This document shows, piece by piece, positions 7,806 through 13,513 of a stretch of 13,513 bases of DNA (positions within the stretch are counted from its first letter, which is position 1; each line of letters begins with the position of its first letter). Both the position numbers and the translations under genes were made by a program. A model generated the notes under the pieces. The model made no database searches, had not been told where the DNA came from, and saw only the letters and a list, made by a program, of their open reading frames with translations. Origin of the DNA: CAYOVG01 sp964407285 (GTDB taxonomy: Bacteria > Desulfobacterota > Syntrophobacteria > Syntrophobacterales > Syntrophobacteraceae); assembly GCA_964407285.1 (NCBI GenBank), contig CAYOVG010000184.1:1-13513 (forward strand). Reading direction: 5' to 3'.

Positions 7806-7994
7806 ATGACGTTGGGAAATATGACGTTGGAATGCAAGAGATGCAGGAACGAAATCAAACTGGTGCGAACCTGACGCTCCGTTTTCTGGCGCTGCCGTGA
7901 ATGCGGCGCCCGCTATCCTCTGCAGGACTATCTCGAATTGCTCACCGAAGACGTGGAAGAATTGCTCGCGGCCTGCAGGGTGGACCGGATCTGA
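7806..7994 (+). CDS. Dual-CXXC small selenoprotein with in-frame UGA (Sec23)
   Basis: Reading through the TGA at 7872-7874 gives a 62-residue protein: CKRC (10-13), Sec at 23, CREC (30-33), an acidic helix (residues 41-55) and a C-terminal CRVDRI. Without read-through the product would be a meaningless 22-mer, while the frame after the TGA clearly carries the second half of a CXXC-x(16)-CXXC zinc-ribbon-like fold. I recall a family of dual-CXXC small (seleno)proteins in anaerobic bacteria in which a central Cys between the CXXC pairs can be Sec, and this fits. A metal-binding or redox role is likely, but the function is unknown. The start at 7806 has AAGGAG close upstream. ATG 7821, in a short duplicated stretch, is an alternative. 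The gene stands alone and converges on alaS. The alternative reading is a gene broken by a nonsense mutation, which the SECIS-like hairpin argues against. Confidence 0.78.
7872..7910 (+). promoter_or_regulatory. UGA plus putative bacterial SECIS hairpin
   Basis: Downstream of the UGA (7872-7874), bases 7888-7895 and 7903-7910 form an 8-base-pair stem (7 Watson-Crick pairs and one G-U) closing a 7-base loop CGUGAAU. The loop starts 21 bases after the UGA and has G and U at its second and third positions. Known bacterial SECIS elements lie in the coding region just after the UGA, with a loop roughly 16-37 bases away and a G near the loop start for SelB binding. The stem overlaps the codons of the second CXXC motif. 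Confidence 0.65.
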
Positions 7995-8097
7995 GACCGG
8001 ACGGCGGGAAGCGACGGGCGGGGAGGAAGGGCTTCCGGCCATCCCGTCCGCCCTTCCCGTCATCGGTATTCCCGTCCCCCGTCCCAGCCGTCTTTCC

Positions 8098-10761
8098 TTA
8101 CCCCGCCAGCTTTTCCAGCACGAGCTTCTCCGCGAGGGCCATGGCCTCATCCAGCATTTCCGGCTTGCTTCCGCCCGCCTGGGCCATATCGGGCCGGCCG
8201 CCGCCGCTTCCCCCGACCACCCCGGATATTTCCTTGATCAGGTTCCCGGCGTGGATGCTTTTGGATAGATCCGGCGTGACCCCCGCCAGCAGGAACACCT
8301 TGTCGCCCTGGGCCGCCCCGAGGACCACCACTCCGCTCTTCATCCGCTCCTTGAAGCGGTCGTTCATCTCGCGCAGGGACTTGGGGTTGTCCACTTCCAC
8401 CTTCGTCACGAGCACCTTGACCCCGCCGACGTCCCTTGCGCCATCCAGCAGGTCGGCGGACTTCTTCGCCGCCATGGAGGCCTTGAGGGCTTCTATTTCC
8501 CTCTCGAGCTTTCTCTGCTGCGCCGTGAGCTTCTCGATGCGCTCCGGCAGGTCGAAGGGGTTGGTCTTCAGGACCGACGCCGCATCCTGCAGGGTCTTGG
8601 CCAGCCTGTTCACGTAGGCCATCGCGCCGCGCCCCGTCAGGGCCTCGATCCGGCGCACGCCCGCCGCTATGCCCGTCTCCGCGACGATAATGAAGGACCC
8701 CACGTCGCCCGTCCGGTGCGTGTGCGTGCCTCCGCACAACTCCCGGCTGAACCCCGGAATCTCCACTATGCGCACCCGGTCGCCGTACTTTTCCTCGAAG
8801 AGGGCCATCGCGCCGCTCTTGAGGGCCGTCTCGAGGTCCATCACATGCACCTGCAGTTCCTGGTTGTCCATGATCTTCAGGTTGACTTCTCTCTGAATCG
8901 CGTTCAGTTCTTCCGGGGTGAGCGGGGCAAAATGGGAGAAGTCGAACCGGAACCGGTCCGGCGCCACCAGCGACCCCGCCTGCTTCACGTGATCGCCCAG
9001 GACGTTTCGAAGCACCGCGTGCAGGATGTGCGTCGCCGTATGATTCAAGGCCGTATCCCGGCGCAGCCCGGCATCCACGCTGAGGCGAACCCGGTCTCCG
9101 GCCCGCAGCATTCCCTGTTCCACCTTCCCCACGTGCACGATCAGGTCGCCCGGCAACCGCAACGTGTCGGAAACCGACACCCGGCCTTCGGGAGCGCCGA
9201 TTTCCCCGCGGTCTCCCACCTGGCCGCCCGTCTCGCCGTAAAAAGGCGTCGCGGACGTCACCACTTCCACGGCGGTCCCCTCCCCCGCCTCTTGCACCGT
9301 CACGCCGTCGACGATGAGGGCCACGATGGAGGACTCGCCCTCGACGGCTTCGTACCCGGTGAACTCGCACTTCACGCCCCGCGCCGAAAGGGCGCGGAAG
9401 GCTTCGGAGACATCCCGCTCGCCGCTTCCCCGCCAGTGCTTGCGGGACTGCTCGCGCTGCTTCTCCATGAGTTCGTTGAACCCCGGTTCATCCACCCGAA
9501 GCGAAATATCCCGCGCCAGGTCCGTGATGATGTCGATGGGGAACCCGTACGTGTCGTACAGCTTGAAAATGAGATGCCCCGGTATGGTCTCCAGCCCCTT
9601 TTCCTCGAGCACCCTGATCTCGCTCTGGAGAAGCCGCAGGCCGTTGTCGAGCGTCTCGTTGAACCGTTCCTCTTCGTTCAGAATAACGCGGGTGATGAAG
9701 CTGCGGCTTTCCGGCAGTTCCGGGTAGGCATCCCGCATGGCGTCCATCACGGACACGGCGACCTCGTTCAGGAAGGGCCGGTCGAGCCCGAGGAACCGAC
9801 CGTGGCGAAGCGCCCTTCGGATGACGCGCCGAAGCACGTACCCGCGCCCCTCGTTGCTGGGGAGTATTCCGTCCCCCACCAGGAAGGCCGCGGCCCGGCT
9901 ATGGTCCGCGATGACTTTCATGGACACGTCGCGCGAGGCGTCGGCCCCGTACTTGTGGCCGCTAAGCTCCTCTATCCGGGCCATCATGGGAGCGAACAGG
10001 TCCGTATCGTAGTTTGACGGCACATGCTGAAGGACCGCGGCAACGCGCTCCAGTCCCATGCCGGTGTCGATGCTGGGCCTCGGCAGAGGCTCCAGCGTCC
10101 CGTTCTCGAAGCGGTTGAACTGCATGAACACGAGGTTCCACAGTTCAAGGTACCGGTCGCAGTCGCACCCCGGACGGCAGTCGGGGCGGCCGCAGCCGAT
10201 CTTGTCCCCCTGGTCGATGATGATTTCGGAGCAGGGGCCGCAGGGTCCCGTATCCCCCATGGCCCAGAAATTGTCCTTGGTCGGGAACTTCAGGATGCGG
10301 TCCTCGGGAAGATACCCGGACCAGTACCCGATGGCTTCCAGGTCCGGGCCGAGCCCCATGCCTTCGTCGCCTTCGTGGACCGTGGCGTACAGCCTGTCCT
10401 TCGGGAGCTTCAGCACTCCGGTCAGAAACTCCCAGGCAAAGGCGACCGCATCCTGTTTGAAGTAGTCGCCGAAGGAGAAGTTTCCCAGCATCTCGAAGAA
10501 GGTGTGATGCCTGGCCGTACGGCCCACGTTTTCGAGGTCGTTGTGCTTGCCTCCGGCCCGCATGCATTTCTGGCTCGTGGTGGCTCGCGAATAGTCCCTG
10601 CGCTCCTCTCCCAGGAAACTGCGCTTGAACTGGACCATCCCCGCATTGGTGAAGAGCAGCGTGGGATCATCATGGGGAATGAGCGATGAACTCTTGACGA
10701 TGGTGTGTTTGTTGTCCTGGAAAAAGTCCAGAAACGCCTTCCGGATTTCGCTGGCTTTCAT
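8098..10761 (-). CDS. alaS: Alanine--tRNA ligase
   Basis: An 887-residue cytoplasmic enzyme charging tRNA-Ala, of full family length. The class II catalytic core is at the N-terminus, with TSQKCMRAGGKHNDLENVG (62-80), GDTGPCGPCSEI (169-180) and DTGMGLER (232-239). A Cys-rich insert (190-201, CxxxxCxxxCxC) precedes the LELWNLVFMQFNR strand. The editing domain has the zinc/active-site pair HTATH (574-578) and CGGTH (676-680), which remove Ser or Gly mischarged to tRNA-Ala. The C-terminal C-Ala/DHHA1 region has a Gly-rich GGSGGGRPDMAQAGG. ATG 10761 is the canonical start; a GGAGAT lies about 12 bases upstream, a rather long spacing. It follows recA by 20 bases in the same direction and is probably co-transcribed. 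Confidence 0.98.
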   Translation of the reverse strand: MKASEIRKAFLDFFQDNKHTIVKSSSLIPHDDPTLLFTNAGMVQFKRSFLGEERRDYSRATTSQKCMRAGGKHNDLENVGRTARHHTFFEMLGNFSFGDYFKQDAVAFAWEFLTGVLKLPKDRLYATVHEGDEGMGLGPDLEAIGYWSGYLPEDRILKFPTKDNFWAMGDTGPCGPCSEIIIDQGDKIGCGRPDCRPGCDCDRYLELWNLVFMQFNRFENGTLEPLPRPSIDTGMGLERVAAVLQHVPSNYDTDLFAPMMARIEELSGHKYGADASRDVSMKVIADHSRAAAFLVGDGILPSNEGRGYVLRRVIRRALRHGRFLGLDRPFLNEVAVSVMDAMRDAYPELPESRSFITRVILNEEERFNETLDNGLRLLQSEIRVLEEKGLETIPGHLIFKLYDTYGFPIDIITDLARDISLRVDEPGFNELMEKQREQSRKHWRGSGERDVSEAFRALSARGVKCEFTGYEAVEGESSIVALIVDGVTVQEAGEGTAVEVVTSATPFYGETGGQVGDRGEIGAPEGRVSVSDTLRLPGDLIVHVGKVEQGMLRAGDRVRLSVDAGLRRDTALNHTATHILHAVLRNVLGDHVKQAGSLVAPDRFRFDFSHFAPLTPEELNAIQREVNLKIMDNQELQVHVMDLETALKSGAMALFEEKYGDRVRIVEIPGFSRELCGGTHTHRTGDVGSFIIVAETGIAAGVRRIEALTGRGAMAYVNRLAKTLQDAASVLKTNPFDLPERIEKLTAQQRKLEREIEALKASMAAKKSADLLDGARDVGGVKVLVTKVEVDNPKSLREMNDRFKERMKSGVVVLGAAQGDKVFLLAGVTPDLSKSIHAGNLIKEISGVVGGSGGGRPDMAQAGGSKPEMLDEAMALAEKLVLEKLAG

Positions 10762-10781
10762 TGTAGGATGGATCTCCTTCT

Positions 10782-11840
10782 TTACTCGACCGCCACTTCC
10801 CCCGCCCCGTTGGACGCCCCATTGGAGGATGGAGGAACGACAAAGGCCAGATCGTGGTGCCGGCGAACCTTGTTTTCGATTTCGGTGAGCAGAGCGGGGT
10901 GTTCGCGCAGGAGGTTCTTCACGTTCTCCCTTCCCTGGCCCAACCGCTCGCTGCTGTAGGAGTACCACGTGCCCGCCTTGTCGATCACGTTGGCCGCGAC
11001 CGCAAGATCCAGCACGTCTCCCTCCCTTGAAATGCCCCTGCCGTACACCACGTCGAACTCGACCTCCCGGAACGGCGGCGCGATCTTGTTCTTGACCACC
11101 TTCACGCGGGTGCGGTTGCCGATGATGTCCTGCCCCTCCTTGATGGGACCGACACGGCGGATGTCCAGCCGCATGGTGGCGTAGAACTTGAGGGCGTTGC
11201 CGCCGGTGGTGGTTTCCGGCGAACCGTACATGGTGCCGATCTTCATACGGATCTGGTTGATGAAGACGACGCAGGTCTTGGACTTGCTGATGGTGGCGAC
11301 GAGCTTACGCAGCGCCTGGCTCATGAGCCGCGCCTGGAGCCCGACGTGCGGGTCGCCCATCTCCCCTTCGATCTCGGCCTTCGGTACGAGGGCGGCCACC
11401 GAGTCGACCACGATCACGTCCGTGGCGTTGCTGCGAACCAGGATCTCGGCGATTTCGAGCGCCTGCTCCCCGTAGTCGGGCTGACTGATCAGCAGGTCTT
11501 CCACCTGGACCCCGAGCTTGCGCGCGTAGTGGATATCGAGTGCGTGTTCGGCGTCGATGAAGGCCGCAAGGCCTCCCGTCTTCTGCGCTTCGGCGATCAC
11601 GTGCAGCGCCAGTGTCGTCTTGCCCGAGGATTCGGGACCGAATATCTCCACGATACGTCCCCGGGGCACCCCTCCGATGCCCAGCGCCAGGTCCAGGGAG
11701 AGACACCCGCTGGATATGAACGGGATTTCGACGTTCCCGGCGCTCTCTCCCAACCGCATGATGGTCCCCTTGCCGTATTGGCGCTCTATCTGGGACATGG
11801 CGGCGTCTATGGCTTTGTGTCGCTCTTCTGCAACTGTCAT
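10782..11840 (-). CDS. recA: Recombinase A
   Basis: A 352-residue protein of normal length. It forms ATP-dependent filaments on single-stranded DNA, drives strand exchange and promotes LexA self-cleavage. Visible signatures: MSQIERQYGKGTIMRLG (15-31), Walker A GPESSGKT (68-75), catalytic Glu98 in FIDAEHALD, the VVDSVAALVP Walker B strand, the ALRKLVATI signature, and the loop-2 segment INQIRMKIGTMYGSPETTTG. The C-terminal tail is short and only mildly acidic. ATG 11840 is chosen because the family N-terminus begins there and AGGAAGGAAAG lies upstream. It lies 37 bases after thpR and 20 bases before alaS. No recX lies between recA and alaS, unlike in many bacteria. No recognisable LexA box was seen directly upstream. 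Confidence 0.98.
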   Translation of the reverse strand: MTVAEERHKAIDAAMSQIERQYGKGTIMRLGESAGNVEIPFISSGCLSLDLALGIGGVPRGRIVEIFGPESSGKTTLALHVIAEAQKTGGLAAFIDAEHALDIHYARKLGVQVEDLLISQPDYGEQALEIAEILVRSNATDVIVVDSVAALVPKAEIEGEMGDPHVGLQARLMSQALRKLVATISKSKTCVVFINQIRMKIGTMYGSPETTTGGNALKFYATMRLDIRRVGPIKEGQDIIGNRTRVKVVKNKIAPPFREVEFDVVYGRGISREGDVLDLAVAANVIDKAGTWYSYSSERLGQGRENVKNLLREHPALLTEIENKVRRHHDLAFVVPPSSNGASNGAGEVAVE

Positions 11841-11877
11841 TAACTTTCCTTCCTGGTATGTTTTATCGGATTTGAAG

Positions 11878-12459
11878 CTACGTTCGAGGAAGGCCGGCTG
11901 CGGGAGCACGATATAAGACGCTGTAATGCGCCCCTTCCGGCCTCAATTCGCTTTTATATAACACAATTTCCGAGATATTGAAAGGCTCGGCTTCAAATCC
12001 TTGCCGCTCTAAAATGGCTTCCTGTAAGGGCTGCAGGTTTCTCCTTCCTTTTACTCTCCCCAGCGTCAGGTGAGGCCGGAAAGGCCGGTCCTCCGCTTCG
12101 AAACCGAAAGGAATCATCGCAGTTTCCAGTTCCCGCCGGAGCGCGCCGAGCGCCTCCAGGTCGCCCCGCAACCCCACCCACACCACCCGCATCCGATTGA
12201 TGGTCGGAAAGGCCCCGCAGCCCGCGGGTTGTACGGAAATCGGCGGCGTCCTCGCCCCTATCTCCCGCAAGGCGTCCCGTATATCGGGAACCATCGCGGT
12301 ATCGGTGCTTCCCAGGAACTTCAGGGTCAAATGGATCTGCCGGACATCCACCCACTTGACCGCGGCGTCGATCCCGCTCAGATCCCCGTGCAGTTCCGAA
12401 AGCGCACGGCGGCTGTTTTCGGAGATATCGACGGCTATAAACGTCCTTATGGTCGGCAT
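11878..12459 (-). CDS. thpR: RNA 2',3'-cyclic phosphodiesterase (2H / LigT family)
   Basis: A 193-residue protein of the 2H phosphoesterase superfamily. It carries the two diagnostic HxTx motifs, H43-LTL and H130-LTL, each in its family context (VRQIHLTLKFLG and FRPHLTLGRV). Family members open 2',3'-cyclic phosphates at RNA ends to 2'-phosphates, and some show RNA ligase activity in vitro. ATG 12459 is preferred over an in-frame TTG at 12471 because GGAGGAGG sits just upstream and the conserved RTFIAVDI begins six residues later. The gene overlaps the 3' end of cinA by 13 bases, so translation is probably coupled. recA follows after 37 bases. Confidence 0.95.
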   Translation of the reverse strand: MPTIRTFIAVDISENSRRALSELHGDLSGIDAAVKWVDVRQIHLTLKFLGSTDTAMVPDIRDALREIGARTPPISVQPAGCGAFPTINRMRVVWVGLRGDLEALGALRRELETAMIPFGFEAEDRPFRPHLTLGRVKGRRNLQPLQEAILERQGFEAEPFNISEIVLYKSELRPEGAHYSVLYRAPAAGLPRT

Positions 12460-13513
12460 AACCTCCTCCAAAGGAGCACCAGGGCTGCCTGGGCCGATTT
12501 CTCCCGGATGTGCTCCCTGGATCCTCCGAAGCGAAATTTCCGCACTTCCGCGTCCGCGGCGGTAGCGCAGGCGATGAAGACCGTTCCCACCGGCTTGTCC
12601 TCGCTGCCCCCGGTCGGGCCGGCGATGCCGGTGATGCCGACGGCCGCGTCGACGCCGGCCCGCTCCCTAGCTCCGCGCGCCATGGCTTCCGCGACCGGGG
12701 CGCTCACCGCGCCGTGGGCTTCGAGCAGATCGCGGGGAACTCCGAGGAGTTCCACCTTGGCGTCGTTGCCGTAGGTTACGAACCCCCGGTCGAAATAGTC
12801 GGAAGCCCCTGAAACGGACGTTATGCGGCGGGCCAGGAGCCCTCCCGTACACGATTCGGCAAGGGCCAGCCTCCAGTTCCTCTCGCGCAGCTTCAATCCG
12901 ACGACGGTTTCCATGTCCTCGCCGTTGCGGCTGCTGATGTTTTCCGTTCCGAGCAGGGCGACGACCTGCTCTTCGACCCGCGCCACCCGCTCACGCACGG
13001 CCGCATCGCTTTCCGCCGACGCGAACAGGGTCACCCAGTTCTCGGTGATCTGGGGGAGGTAGCCGATAGCCACGTCCGGGGTCCGCTTTGAGAGGTCCTC
13101 CAGGCGCGCCCCGATTTCCGATTCCGGAAACCCCTGCACCCTGAGAATACGCTTGAGGTAGAACGTCCGGTTCGGGAAGCGCCGCTCGAGGTCGGGAATG
13201 ACCCGGTCGGCCATCAACTCCCGCATCTCGTGGGGAACTCCGGGCAGAAAGTACCATGGAACGCCGAGGTGCTCCAGAAAAAACCCGGCCATGGGACGGC
13301 TCCCGATGAGTTTTGCCGCCCCCTCGGGAAGGAGCGCCATTCCGGCAGCCCCAGCCGTCCACCGGTAGCCGCGTTCCTCGCAGTAGCTCCGGAGCCAGGC
13401 TTCGTATTCGAAGTCGGTGGCCAGGGGCCGGGCGAAGGCCCGCGACGCCGCGTACGGCGTGCGGTCGTCCTGGGTCGGGCCGAGGCCGCCGGTGACGATT
13501 ATGAAATCGTATC
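12447..13513 (-). CDS. cinA: CinA family nicotinamide-nucleotide amidohydrolase, N-terminus cut by window edge
   Basis: 355 codons are visible. The 5' end, perhaps 60 codons, is outside the window. The visible part starts in the N-terminal MoCF-like (COG1058) domain with YDFIIVTGGLGPTQDD and the later PGVPHEM motif. The C-terminal CinA amidohydrolase domain has LAESCTGGLLARRITSVSG, VTYGNDAKVELLGV and GITGIAGPTGGSEDKPVGTV, as in enzymes that deamidate NMN to NaMN. The N-terminal domain in this fusion is linked to ADP-ribose pyrophosphatase activity. The two domains fit recycling of NAD breakdown products in the cytoplasm. It is the first visible gene of the cinA-thpR-recA-alaS run, an order in which cinA commonly precedes recA. 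The stop TAA at 12447-12449 lies inside the start of thpR. Confidence 0.95.
   Translation of the reverse strand, partial: YDFIIVTGGLGPTQDDRTPYAASRAFARPLATDFEYEAWLRSYCEERGYRWTAGAAGMALLPEGAAKLIGSRPMAGFFLEHLGVPWYFLPGVPHEMRELMADRVIPDLERRFPNRTFYLKRILRVQGFPESEIGARLEDLSKRTPDVAIGYLPQITENWVTLFASAESDAAVRERVARVEEQVVALLGTENISSRNGEDMETVVGLKLRERNWRLALAESCTGGLLARRITSVSGASDYFDRGFVTYGNDAKVELLGVPRDLLEAHGAVSAPVAEAMARGARERAGVDAAVGITGIAGPTGGSEDKPVGTVFIACATAADAEVRKFRFGGSREHIREKSAQAALVLLWRRLCRP
12462..12469 (-). promoter_or_regulatory. Ribosome-binding site of thpR inside cinA
   Basis: GGAGGAGG on the minus strand ends two bases before the thpR ATG at 12459; the upstream GGAGG copy has a spacing of five. It lies within the last codons of cinA, which supports translational coupling and decides the thpR start. 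Confidence 0.8.

Noticed and set aside
7382..7858. 158-codon minus-strand frame opposite the selenoprotein leader.
   Set aside because: Shadow frame with no domain; it overlaps the better supported plus-strand small gene and its promoter.
7995..8097. GC-rich partial inverted repeat between the convergent selenoprotein and alaS genes, a possible bidirectional terminator.
   Set aside because: The stem has mismatches and there is no T run on either strand, so it cannot be called a rho-independent terminator.
8147..10017. Long overlapping frames on both strands across alaS (407 and 433 codons).
   Set aside because: They are shadows produced by high-GC third positions; the alaS frame carries all expected motifs.

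Overview
The window looks like GC-rich Deltaproteobacteria-type chromosome, most likely Thermodesulfobacteriota close to the Syntrophobacterales. This is inferred from the run cinA-thpR-recA-alaS with no recX, a small Gly-rich RRM protein, and a dual-CXXC mini-protein with an in-frame UGA of a type I associate with sulfate-reducing and syntrophic anaerobes. No rRNA, tRNA, CRISPR array, transposase or integrase was seen.

Left part (1-6062): a DUF89/ARMT1-like phosphatase gene runs leftward off the window edge. After about 700 bases with no convincing gene comes one very large rightward gene (1532-6062). It encodes an N-terminal calcineurin-type metallophosphoesterase, a central NACHT (STAND) NTPase and a C-terminal HEAT-repeat solenoid. 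This is the architecture of bacterial NLR-like immune proteins and is the main point of interest. Its solenoid contains near-identical 99-base tandem repeats, and an assembly gap of exactly 100 N falls inside them. The repeat phase shows the gap length is a placeholder: the missing DNA should be 21 + 99k bases. That restores one open frame, so the two apparently frame-shifted halves are one gene of at least about 1,483 codons.

Middle part (6063-8097): a frameshifted C-terminal remnant of a Na+/Ca2+-exchanger-family antiporter (minus strand), an RRM/Gly-rich RNA-binding protein gene (minus) with a clear rho-independent terminator, about 890 bases of mostly empty sequence, and a 62-residue gene (7806-7994, plus). 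That small gene reads through an in-frame TGA between two CXXC motifs and has a hairpin at the right distance to be a bacterial SECIS, so it is best read as a small selenoprotein.

Right part (8098-13513): a compact leftward gene cluster, in transcription order cinA (5' end outside the window), thpR (13-base overlap with cinA), recA and alaS. Spacings are short and there are recognisable ribosome-binding sites. These are ordinary, intact housekeeping genes for nucleotide/cofactor repair, RNA-end processing, recombination and tRNA charging.

The accessory material (NACHT gene, antiporter remnant, loose intergenic DNA) lies between conserved genes. This fits a lone defence gene at a variable site in an otherwise conserved chromosome.
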